A DNA stretch of 64,000 bases, taken from assembly GCA_036346405.1 (NCBI GenBank), contig CM070568.1, positions 37,048,820 to 37,112,819 of the forward strand. Reading direction: 5' to 3'. Numbering within the stretch: the stretch's first letter is position 1; every line of letters begins with the position of its first letter. The notes beneath the pieces are model-generated. The model was not told the origin of the DNA. It did not search any database and saw only the letters and a program-made list of their open reading frames with translations. Below are positions 44,963 through 55,009 of the stretch, piece by piece. The DNA comes from Phyllostachys edulis. Its lineage: Eukaryota; Streptophyta; Magnoliopsida; Poales; Poaceae. The translations under genes were made by a program, and so were the position numbers.

Positions 44963-45535
44963 TAGGAACGAGTCGACACTAGGAAGTTTCTTCTAGTGGG
45001 CAGGACCACGTGCAGAGAGGAAAGGCTTCGACTAGGTGATGTTACCATCCCCGAACAGGTTAATCAAATCAAGAATGAGCAACTTGAGTTAGATAAACGT
45101 CTGGAGTTCCTTAAAAAATTCGTTCAACTTATTCTAGTGCACTCGGTAGGTTCGCTCTGGTAGCAAGAGTTAGAAACAGAACGACGCTAGAAAGTTCCTT
45201 CTAGTAGGCAGGACCACGTGCAGAGAGGAAAGTCTTCGACTAGGTGTTGCAACTTCCTCCGACCAGTTAAAACAGACCGAGTTTACTGAAAGTAGTCGAG
45301 CAAATTTGAAAAGTGTACTCGGCTTAATTTATTTTTCAAAAAATGAATGAGGAAATAAACTAAGGTACTAAGAGTCGGCTTAACATTATTTCGACCATTT
45401 TTTAAACCCAAGCTCTTTGTGTTGGCAGCAAAAAGGAAGGAACGAATCGACACTAGGAAGTTCCTTCTAGTGGGCAAGACCACGTGCAGAGAGAAAAGAC
45501 TTCGACTAGATGATGTTACCATCCTTTTGACCAGT
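44963..45535. repeat. Three spaced copies of a ~95-bp block with CCACGTGC
   Basis: Copies at 44963-45058, 45173-45266 and 45437-45535. Each has CGACACTAGGAAGTT, CTTCTAGTGGGCAGGACCACGTGC and GACTAGGTGATGTTACCATCC-like parts. The middle copy is most diverged. The spacers between copies are unrelated or AT-rich. The G-box-like CCACGTGC is kept in all three. Confidence 0.8.
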
Positions 45536-45547
45536 GTAAAGATGAAC

Positions 45548-45640
45548 TAGGTACTGGCCGTAGGATGTCTTACGACCAGTGTATTATCGTGGAAAAGCTC
45601 ACGACTTGGAACTGGTTGAAGGCGAACCTTCGACCAGGTT
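45548..45640. repeat. Hairpin units next to the pol end
   Basis: ACTGGCCGTAGGATGTCTTACGACCAGT, TTATCGTGGAAAAGCTCACGACTT and AACTGGTTGAAGGCGAACCTTCGACCAGGTT. The last keeps pairing with altered stem sequence. Confidence 0.65.
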
Positions 45641-45725
45641 ATGGTTGAAAGAAATGTTAAAGCACTACTCAAAGTAAGACAATAAAGATAGAGATAACCT
45701 GATGCTTTATTGAATGGTTGGTCGT

Positions 45726-46785
45726 TTACACGTAGAATTTGCGTAACTGGTCGATATTCTAAGAATTAGAGAGAACCTGGCCGTCTTCCATTGCCAGTCG
45801 TACCGAACCTAGACGTATAACTTCGACCACTGTGTAAGGACCTTCCCACTTAGGAGAAAGTTTATTCCGATTAGACTGGGATTGAATTTTCCTCAATACC
45901 AAGTCACCTACAGCAAGACTGCGAGGTTGGACCTTACGATCGTAGTACTTGCACAGGGTTTGCTGGTAGACTGCTGAACGGATTAAGGCTTGATTTCTCC
46001 TCTCTTCGAGTAGGTTAATGTCATCCGCTCGAAGTTGTTCTTGGGCTGAGTCATTGAAACTCTCGATCCTTGTTGACCTGATCTTTAGTTCTAGTGGAAG
46101 CATGGCTTCGGCACCGAAAAATAGGGAAAAAAAGGTGTTTCACTTGTTGCCCGGCTAGCGGTCGTGCGAACTGCCCATAATACTGAGGGTAATTCTTGTA
46201 CCCAAGCCCCTAAGCGCTTAACAAGCGGGTCGAAGACTCGAGTTTTAATTCCCTGCATTATCTGGCCATTCGCTCGTTTGACTGTCCCATTGCTTTGGGG
46301 ATGGGTGACAGAGGCGTAACAGAGCTTGGTACCCAACTCGTCACAAAATTCCTGAAATTCCGCGCTCGAAAATTGTTTACCATTATCTGTGATTATTTGA
46401 CTTGAGACTCCAAATCGAGTAATCATGCTTCTCATCATGAACCGTTTTGCGGCTTCCATTGTTATCCCAGTCACATGTTCGGCTTCGATCCATTTTGTGA
46501 ATGTATCAATAGCCACAAAAAGGAACTCGAAGCCTCCTGGAGCCCTTAGGAACGGTCCTAGGATATCGAGACCCCAGGTCGCAAAAGGTCAAGATAGAGG
46601 GATTTTTTGCAATACCTGAGTCGGTTGGTGTATTTGCCTACTATAAAACTGGCATTGTACATATTTCTTAACCAACTCTTTGGCATCGTAAAGGGCTGTT
46701 GGCCAGTAAAATCCTTATCGAAAGGCATTACCGACCAACGTTCTGTAGGAAGCATGAGTTCCACAGATACCCCCGTGTATGTCAT
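45726..46785 (-). pseudogene. Tat integrase
   Basis: The integrase inserts the element's DNA into the genome. The zinc-binding N-terminal part lies near 46640-46790. The catalytic core reads AIDTFTKWIEAEHV (first D), IITDNGKQFSS (second D) and HPQSNGTVKRANGQIM, where the family has V-E-R: the catalytic glutamate reads lysine here. The C-terminal domain (45759-46103) has KLSPKWEGPYTVVEVIRLGS. After a stop replacing tryptophan near 45757 the last residues NIDQLRKFYV lead to a stop at 45726. Several other stops separate the pieces. It cannot be active. Confidence 0.88.
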
Positions 46786-46936
46786 GAAGGAGGTTTAGTC
46801 CTTCTCTCTACGGTATGCCTCGCATGAGTACCCCTTGAGTACCTCGTTTATAGAGGACTCCTTCGACCAAAGTATACATTTTGGCCTTTCGGGATAAACG
46901 ATCTGCCTCGAGATCGTTATCGAGTACGGAACCCGC

Positions 46937-47830
46937 CTAAAGATACTCATAGATGGGATTCATCCAAGTATCCTCGTATTCCAGAGAGGCTGTCTCAATA
47001 GGAGATGTCTCTGGTGTTTCCACTAGGGACGGCTTCTGGAGTTGCTCCAACAAGAGTCCTTTCGGTACTTGTGATCGGGAAGAAGCTATCCGAGCAAGCT
47101 GGTATACGAGAAAATTATCCTTTCGAGGGATGAATTGTACCTCGAAACCGAAAAAAATGCTTTTTAGGCTTTCGAACCTCCGATAAGTACCGAGACATGG
47201 TCGAATTAGAGCACTGGTACTCTTTTCCAACCTGATTCACGACTAGTTGAGAGTCTCCTCTCACGAGTAGTCGTCGAATCGCGAGCGCTTTCGCAGCTCG
47301 TATGCGACTAGTAAACCTTCGTATTCTGCCACGTTGTTAGTGGCCTGAAAGTTTAACTGTATGGCATGCTTTAAGGTCTCTCCGTTAGGAGATTCCAGGA
47401 CCACCCCAGCCCCTGAGCCACTTAAAGTAAGTGATCCGTCAAAGTACATCGTCCACTTGTCGTGGGTATCGTACTAGGGATCCTGAACAGGTTCAGGATT
47501 TGTCCATTCGACGACAAAGTCTGCCAAGATCTGGGATTTAATGGCCGTTCGGGACACGAAATGGAGGTCGAACTCCCTAAGTTCTACTGACCATTTGGAC
47601 ATGCGTCCCGCTGCTTCCCTATTCTGGAGGATTAGTCCCAAGGGAAACTCAGACGACACAATTATCTTGTGTGCCTGAAAATAATGCCGCAGTTTCCTCG
47701 AAGACATGAGAAGGGCATAGAGAAGTTTTTGGATCTGAGGGTAACACTCCTTAGGTCCGTGCAAAACTTCACTTACGTAGTACACTGGTCGTTGGACGTT
47801 TTCACGTTCTACGACTAGTACTGCGCTCAC
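46937..47830 (-). pseudogene. Tat RT connection and RNase H domains
   Basis: 47474-47830 holds the RNase H/tether block of gypsy RT with RPVYYVSEVLHGPKECYPQI and MSKWSVELREFDLHFVSR. 47261-47449 begins MYFDGSLTLSGSGAGVVLES and includes TNNVAEYEGLLVAYEL, the second, archaeal/plant-type RNase H domain that is characteristic of the Tat lineage. 46937-47230 continues toward the integrase. Single stops interrupt an otherwise shared frame. Confidence 0.85.
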
Positions 47831-47833
47831 TGC

Positions 47834-48489
47834 CTATGGCGTGGCAGCTTGATAAACTATGAGCGTCTCTTCTAGCTTCGGAGAAACCAGAACAGGAGCA
47901 CTCATAAGATATCTCTTGACATCTTCAAAGGCAGCGTTTGTCTCTTTCGACCACTCGAAACCCTCGTGTTTCCTTAGAAGTTTGAAGAAAGGTAGTCCTT
48001 TTTCTCCCAGTCGTGCTGTGAAACGACTTAAAGCCGCCATACACCCTGTGAGCTTTTGGACTTCTTTCTTCGTGGTTGGAGAGCACATTTGAACAATGGC
48101 TTTTATCTTTTCGGGATTTGCTTCGATCCCTCGTACAGAGACCAGGAATCTAAGCAATTTTCCCGAAGAGACACCAAACACACACTTCTCAAGATTGAGT
48201 TTCAAGCGGTGTTTTCTGAGGTTGTTGAACGTCTCCTACAAGTCCGAAACATGATCAAGCCATTTGATGCTTTTTACGACTAGATCGTCAACATAGGCTT
48301 CCAAATTTTGGCCTAGCTAAGGTGAAAAAGTCGATTGCATCAAGTGTTGAAAAGAAGCGCCAGCATTTTTTAGACCAAATGGCATTTTGACATAGCAAAA
48401 TATACCAAATGGGGTAATAAATGTGGCCTTTTCTTCATCTTCTAGACACATATTAATCTGATGGTAGCCAGAATATGCATCTAGAAAAC
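47834..48489 (-). pseudogene. Tat reverse transcriptase, C-terminal half
   Basis: Begins at the insertion point of the gag-only element. It reads FLDAYSGYHQINMCLEDEEK (first catalytic aspartate), PFGLKNAGASFQHLM, then AYVDDLVVKS at about 48270-48297 with both catalytic aspartates, and KLNLEKCVFGVSSGKLLRFL. 47834-48205 finishes the thumb region. The N-terminal half is at 53856-54100, and the two join at ...LSF|LDAY once the insertion and one AAAAC copy are taken out. Confidence 0.88.
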
Positions 48490-49297
48490 TGATAAGGACA
48501 TCAACCCGCTGGATACGATCACTACTCCACATATCAAACAAGAGTTCAAGCTGGACACATGTTGGAATCCAGTTTGGCCCCCGAAGACAGCACCGACTTC
48601 AAACATGCATAACTTTTACATACGGAGATCGTTGGAGGTCCACGAGTACTTGATGGAAAGCTTATTTCGTCCTCTTTCCAACGGATCTAACCTCACCTCC
48701 AAATTCCTTCTGTACTAACCGCAATCATCAAAAGAAGATGACATGTCACCTGTTTGGGCCAACTTGGGCTTTGTAATCGTACTCAACTTGGCCCATATGC
48801 CGGCAGCCCACCTAGGGGTGTTTACTGTTCACATGAACAGTCACCTGTGATTTAGTCCCACCCCTTTAGTTCAATTAGATTTGTGGCTCCTCATCCCCTA
48901 TTTAAGGAGGCCGCACCCCCTCTAGTTTCCTTGGATTTTGTTTATGTTTAGTTTGCCTTCGTTGCAACTTGTATCTTTTGTGTGTGTCGGCTAGACCACC
49001 CAATTAAGATCCTTATTCAAAATCCCAACTCAATTCAATATTTTAATTCCTATTTTCAATTTCAGATTGCTTTATCTTGTTCTTGCGTGCTTCTTCGGTG
49101 TACGCAGGAATCGACCTTCGTGGTCAGGTCATCCAGGTATTCATGCACGGTTGATAACGACTTGTCAATCAGTTCAGTGATTGCGTGGTTTCGAGCCTTG
49201 TGAGTTTGTAGCCAGGATCGTGAGAGTTGAGTGACGACTACCGAACCTATCGTCTCATCGAAAGATTGGGCCAACAATCGGATCTTCGGGTTCATCA
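48490..49297 (+). repeat. 5' LTR of the gag-only element
   Basis: 808 bp. Contains CCCCTATTTAAGGAGG near 48896 (TATA-like TATTTAAG) and the probable start of transcription after it. It matches 52954-53850 except for scattered changes and the MITE. GGTGTTATCGGAGCTAC follows at 49298, close to the tRNA-Met primer complement TGGTATCAGAGC. Confidence 0.88.
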
Positions 49298-49560
49298 GGT
49301 GTTATCGGAGCTACAGTTCATCGGTGAGAATTTTTTTCCTACAGTCCAAATAGCCACAAAAATCAAAAAATATAGGTTTAGTTCGTTGTCCAAACCAATC
49401 TGTGCCTTTGCTATTTTTTCTTTTTAGTTTGCGTTGTTGAATTTTCGTGGCATCGTCGAGTCTTTGTGCTGGTTTCCTGTCTAGATTGGTCTAGTTTAGG
49501 GTATCTACAAATTGTCTAGTTCTATTCTTCGATATTAGGGCATTAAGGCTTGAACAGGAT

Positions 49561-49675
<115 letters not shown>

Positions 49676-49679
49676 GCAG

Positions 49680-50491
49680 ATTGATCTACCGCCACCGCCA
49701 TGCCAACAGACTTTCATTTTTCTGTTGTTCATTGCTTGCCTCGACGTCGCGTGTTCCTCATTGCCAAGAAGACTGTCTTCATCGCGCGTCGCTCCTGCGG
49801 TGCATCGCGTCCTTTCGTCGCTCGGTCGAAGCGGCGCCGCATCACAAATCTGCCAGCAATGTCCGTGCGCCGTCTCGGTCCGTGTGAGCAAGCCAAGAAG
49901 TCACAGATACGAAGAAAAAAATAGCAGATCGATTTCCGGCCGCCGTCTTCATCTAGCACGCGGAAGGATCCAACCCAGCGCCACCGCCACGTGTAGTGCC
50001 TCTGTCGTCACTTCACTCCCAGCAGACGACGCCGCCGCTCAGGGAGGAGCCGCCGCCACCATTCGGAGAGCCGCCGCTGCTGAAGCTTGCACCGGTCGCC
50101 TGCACCGGATCCGTGTCGCCGCCCCAGACCCGGTCGCCCGCTCGGATTTCTTCTTGGGCCACCACCGTTTCGGCTCATCCACCTGGGATCAGGTCGCCGC
50201 CGCCGCTGCCCCGTGCCGCCGCCAACTTCATCCGGCACCTCTTCGGAAAGCTGCCACCACCGCTTGCCTCGACGGATCCGGCCAAGACCGCCTCATTGTC
50301 GACCCACCTCCGGATCCGGCTCGCCCGCCGTACCACCCACCACTGTCACCTCTGCCGCCTCTCCAGTGCCCTCGCGCACACCGAACAAGCGAGCCGAGTC
50401 CCGGGCGAGGAGCCACGCCTCCCAAGACGCCTCTAGTTTCTTCTTATTTTGTTTCCGGCCTTTGGGTTATAGCCGCTGCGGTTTATAAAAA
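49680..50491 (+). other. GC-rich leader segment, possibly captured
   Basis: Between the microsatellite and a purine tract lies 800 bp of GC-rich sequence, unlike the AT-rich remainder of the element. All three plus frames and the minus frames are long and of low complexity, as in GC-rich grass exons. I recognise no protein. It may be a captured host exon or the family's normal leader. Confidence 0.35.
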
Positions 50492-50640
50492 AGGGGGTAA
50501 GAGTAAAAAAAGGGAAAGAGAAGAGAAAAAAAAAGAAGAAAGACAGAGAAGGAAAAAAGAAAAGAAAAGAAAGGAAAAGAGAAAGACGGAGAAGACAAAA
50601 AAAAGAAGAAAGAAAGAGAAGAAGAAGAAAAAAATCAAAG
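50492..50640 (+). repeat. Purine-only tract
   Basis: About 150 bp of nearly pure A/G (GGAAAGAGAAGAGAAAA and similar). It reads as lysine/arginine/glutamate repeats in one frame, which I do not take as protein. A mirror-type purine tract can form triplex DNA. Confidence 0.8.
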
Positions 50641-51101
50641 CTGAAAATTCAGAGCTACCTCTTTTCTTGACTTATTTCCTTGTTCAGTTTGGCATAGTCA
50701 TCCATTGCTCGTTTGCCTTGATAGTTCTTGTGCTAGCATTCCGTTGTTACTACTAGTCGTTCTTGTGAGTTGCTCTAGCTAGGCTTGGTTTAGACTAGGA
50801 CCAGCACTTGTGACTAGTACTTTGAACTGCTATTCAACTTCGCATACTAATTTGAACAATTGCTACTCCTTTGCTACATACTAGCCTTACGAGCTCCACT
50901 TCCTACTAACTCAGTAGGTACCATTCCTCACAATCGTTGGGCTAATCGCAAGTGAGAGTATCACGAACCAGCCACCGATTGTACCACTTCCTTGCTGCAT
51001 TGGTAAGAACTTGTAAGAACTGGGTATAAGCTTGAGCCTCCAGAACCTAGTAGTTGATAGGGACATATACTTGTGATTTGTTTCCTTGTTTTCTACTAAC
51101 T

Positions 51102-52885
51102 ATGGCAGGTTCACGGGATGATTGCAAAATAGATACACATCTTCTTCGAGCCATTGAACGGGAGTGCAAGAAAGTGAACAAGGAAGATGCACACTTGAGA
51201 CAAGTTTCTCCACCACGGGAGGTATATGATCGTGATAGTACGTCTCGTAAAATTAAACTCATTGTGCCTTCTTTTGCTGGGAATTATGATCATGATGCTT
51301 ATCTCACATGGGAATTAGCTGTACAACCATTATTTGCATGCCATGAATTTCCTGATCATCTAAAAGTTAGGGTCATACTGTATGCTTTTATGATTTTGCA
51401 TCTATTTGGTGGAGTGCATACTGTCATACTAATCAGAACATACCCAGAACTTGGGATGCTATGAAGAGAGCTATGAGAGCTAGATTTGTGCCTTCATATT
51501 ATTCTCGTGATTTGCTGAATAAATTTCAATGTTTACGCCAAGGTAGTAACACTGTAGAAGAGTACTATCAAGAATTACAAACTGCCTGGTCTCGTTGTGG
51601 CTTAGAAGAAACTGAAGATGCTAAAATGACTAGATTTTTAGGAGGATTAAACGGTCACATTTAGGATAAACTTGTTTTATAAACCTCCAACTGTCACTCG
51701 CTTGTTTCGTCTTGCTTGCAATGTTGAAAAGGAAGTACAGGGATAACAATCCAAGACTAGTCGTGCACTTTCATCGACTTTCACTACACCTTCACCTGTA
51801 CAAGAAACAAACAAGTGCATGGCACATACCTCCACATCAAGATCATCTTCGATTGTTTTTTCTACTGCTACATCTACCATGATTGCCGCCCCTGCTGCTG
51901 TGAGCGACACTTTGTCTCACTGCCTGGCATCATCGGCTCGCTCATTGGCAATTGAGCTAGAGCAAGAAAAAGAAGGGAAAGCTTGTGACTACTCACCGTC
52001 GCCAGTACCAACACCATCTGAGTCGAGCCTACAAGACAATGACAAAGGTAATGATTTGGTGCTACAGCAAGACATAGAGCAACCTTGTGAGTATATACCT
52101 GCTGTAGTGCAATCTTTTGATTTTCCTTATGTTGCCTTGAACGGACCAAGTGCTGATCTGAAATCTCATAATTTTGCACATATCGAATTAATTACACATA
52201 AGGAAGTACTTGATAGAATATCCCCTGCTGATGCTTTGTACTATATCATGCTTAATGAGCCCGTCAGTTTAGAATGTGCTATAGAGAAAGTTTCTGAACT
52301 TTCATCTCTAAATTCTCTTTCTAGCACCTACACCTACTATTTTAAATTAATCGGAGATTATGGTATAGATATTCAATTTCTGGTTTATCGAATATGCATA
52401 ACTTGTGATCACATAGATGAATTGAAGCTTGCTACTTTGGACAACAATTCTGGTGTGCTGAATCTTGTTCAATATGAGAGGAAAATAAAATTTAGTGCTC
52501 ATCCAATGCCTATATGTTCACCTTTTACTGCACCATCTAGTATGGACATTCTGAATAAAAATGTTGAATTATGGAAGAACTTACAAATCTTTTCACCCTT
52601 GCTAGATGAATTTGCTATTGCTCAATTGAAAGTCGATTATATGAATGACTTGTGCACTTTGAATTCAATTATTGTCTTGCCCATTCACGAGCAATGAATA
52701 ACTCTACTATATACTTCACTTATACTTGCAAATTGAGTTGCAAACTGAATGCTATGAGAAAATATACCTTTGCTGATTTGATGCATGCACAATCACCTTT
52801 AATTTCCAAAGCTTTCTCTATTTCTTTGCCACCTGCTATTGCTAACATTTTGCAGAAAGATGAGAATGCGTTGCTACAAGTTTAA
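51102..52885 (+). pseudogene. Gypsy-type gag fused to a long unknown domain
   Basis: ATG at 51102 (MAGSRDDCKIDTHLLRAIER). The retrotransposon gag core (PF03732-like) follows: IVPSFAGNYDHDAYLTWELA, then, after a one-base shift near 51395, a stretch with WDAMKRAMRARFVPSYYSRD and LRQGSNTVEEYYQELQTAWS. A further shift near 51665 and one TAA near 51742 lead in frame into a 292-codon open stretch (51819-52697) that I do not recognise; it has no CCHC knuckle and no DTG protease. After a shift near 52690 a last piece runs to 52885 (MRKYTFADLMHAQSPL). RT and integrase, expected here, are absent. The long open stretch suggests that the domain decayed more slowly than the gag part or was under selection. 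Confidence 0.7.
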
Positions 52886-52941
52886 AAGCTTTTCTTGCCG
52901 CTGGAGGAGGATGAGCGTGAGTTGAGGACAACTCAAATGCA

Positions 52942-52953
52942 AGAAGGGGAGGA
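52942..52953 (+). other. Polypurine tract of the gag-only element
   Basis: AGAAGGGGAGGA directly before the right LTR start TGATGAGG at 52954. Confidence 0.8.
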
Positions 52954-53850
52954 TGATGAGGACATCAACCCGCTGGATATGACCACTACACCACATACCA
53001 AACAAGAGTTCAAGCTGGACACATGCTGGAATCCAGTTCGGCCCCTGGAGACAGCACCGACTTCAAACGTGCATAACTTTCACATACGGAGTCCGTTGGA
53101 GGTCCACAAGTACTTGATGGAAAGCTTATTTCGTCCTATTTCCAACGGATCTAGCCTCACCTCAAAATTCCTTCTGTATTGACCGCAATCATCAAAAGAA
53201 GTTGTCATATCACCTGTTTGGGCTAACTTGGGTTTTGTAATCGTACTCAACTTGGCCCATATGTCGGCGGCTCACCTAGGGGGCGTTTACTGTTCACATG
53301 AACAGTCACCCACAATTTAGTCCCACCCCTTTAGTTCTTTTAGATTTGTGGCTCCTCATCCCCTATTTAAGGAGGCCGCACCCCCTCTAGTTTCCTTGGA
53401 TTTTTTTTATGTTTAGTTTGCCTTTGTTGCAACTTGTATCTTTTACATGTGTCAGCTAGACCACCCAATTAAGATCCTTATTCAAAATCCCAACTCAATT
53501 CAATATTTCAATTCCTATTTGTAATTTCAGATTGCTTTATCTTGTTCTTGCGTGCTTCTTTGGTGTATGTAGGAATCGACCTTCGTGGTCAGTTCATCCA
53601 GGTATTCGTGCACGGTTGATAACTATTAGAGATATCTAGATATGTTAGAGATAGAGATAGAGAAAGGATTCCTATCTCTATCTCTATCTCTAACATATCT
53701 CTAACAATAACGACTTGTTAATCAGTTCAACGATTGCATGGTTTCGAGCCTTGTGAGTTCGTAGCCAGGATCGTGAGAGTTAAGTGACGACTACCAAACC
53801 TATGGTCTCATCGAAAGATCGGGCCAACAATCGGACCTTCGGGTTCATCA
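52954..53850 (+). repeat. 3' LTR of the gag-only element
   Basis: 897 bp, matching the 5' LTR. It ends GGGTTCATCA before the target duplication AAAAC. An 83-bp MITE at 53624-53706 accounts for the length difference. Confidence 0.9.
53624..53706. mobile_element. 83-bp palindromic MITE in one LTR only
   Basis: Flanked by ATAAC (53619-53623 and 53707-53711), present once in the 5' LTR at the matching place. The ends are inverted: TATTAGAGATATC... against ...ATATCTCTAACA. The inner arms, ATGTTAGAGATAGAGATAGA and its complement, make almost the whole element one hairpin. It must have inserted after the LTR element did. Confidence 0.8.
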
Positions 53851-53855
53851 AAAAC

Positions 53856-54100
53856 TTAATGTTTCGCAACCAGCAGTAGAGTCAACCAACTGATCGATAC
53901 GAGGTAAAGGGAAATCATCTTTTGGACAAGCTTTATTAAGATCAGTGAAGTCAACGCACATTCGCCACTTGCCGTTAGACTTCCTAACCATTATAGGGTT
54001 GGCCAACCACTCTGGGTGGTCGACTTCTCTTATAAAGCCTGCTTTAAGTAGCTTGTCCAATTCTGACATTATAGCATCTCGTCGATTAGGGGCAAATCTC
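53856..54100 (-). pseudogene. Tat reverse transcriptase, N-terminal part
   Basis: MSELDKLLKAGFIREVDHPE, WLANPIMVRKSNGKWRMCVD and FTDLNKACPKDDFPLPRIDQ are the N-terminal fingers of a gypsy RT. The stretch ends at CETLSF where the gag-only element interrupts; the catalytic aspartate block is at 48440-48480. Confidence 0.9.
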
Positions 54101-54999
54101 TGTAATTTTTATTTTACGGGTACTTTGTCAGGCCGTAGAGCTAACTTGTGCTCGATCACTTCCCTGGGGACTCCGGACATGTTGGATGCTTGCCACGCGA
54201 AGACATCTGTGTTTGTCCGGAGGAAAGTGATGAGGACGTCTTCCTACTTGGGGTCAAAAGTATCCCCGATGCGAACAGTCTTTGAAGGTTCCTCCAGATC
54301 CAGGGGAACCTCATTGACTTGGTCGTTCGGCTTGGGTGCAGCTTTAGGCTTCGAGTGCTTGGTCGAAGGCTGCCCTTTTTCTTCCCGAGCTGGTATCTGA
54401 CCCACCATATCGAGGGATTGATGATCACACGTATGCGCCATCTTCTTATCACAATGAATTATGATTACTCCTTTGGGACCTGGCATCTTAAGACATTGAT
54501 ACCCATAATTAGTTGTCATTAAGAATTTTGCCAAAGCTGGTTGTCCAAGTATGGCGTTATATGCCGTATCGAAATCAACCACATTAAAGGAGATCTTCTC
54601 CGTCCTGAAATTACTTGGTGAACCAAATGTTAAAGGAAGAGAAACTTGACCAATAGGTTTGGCCGAAGACTCCGGTATAATACCATGAAATGAATATCTT
54701 ATCGGTCTTACCTTGGTCCTGGGTACTTGCATCTCATCCAGGGTATTCGTCAATAAAATGTTTAACGAGCTACCACCATCAATCAACACTCGATTTACTC
54801 AACAGTTGTTGATGGTGGGTTCGACCACGATCGGATAATGACCTGGTCGAGTCGAAGGGATCGGGCAGTCAACCTTCTCGAAAGAGATGGTGACTTCCAA
54901 CCACTTCAGTACTTTATTGACAAGAGGGGAGTCAATGGAGTTTACCTCACGTTTGACTGCCTTAAGCTGCCGTCTTGACTTGTACACTGATGATCCGCC
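54101..54999 (-). pseudogene. Tat protease region
   Basis: The retroviral-type aspartic protease processes gag-pol. MLIDGGSSLNILLTNTLDEM starts at 54789; the active-site triplet is DGGS, which is common in this lineage in place of DTG or DSG. PALAKFLMTTNYGYQCLKMP is the C-terminal half. Upstream (54799-54987) the same frame reads KVLKWLEVTISFEKVDCPIP, split off by a TGA codon. The linker to RT (54156-54450) is charged and variable. Confidence 0.82.
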
Positions 55000-55009
55000 A
55001 AAAATGTGT

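Noticed and set aside
47859..48283. Plus-strand frames opposite Tat RT
   Set aside because: The minus strand has clear RT motifs; these are shadows.
49725..50756. 343-residue basic protein
   Set aside because: It runs through GC-rich leader and a purine tract; the lysine-rich tail comes from the purine repeat.
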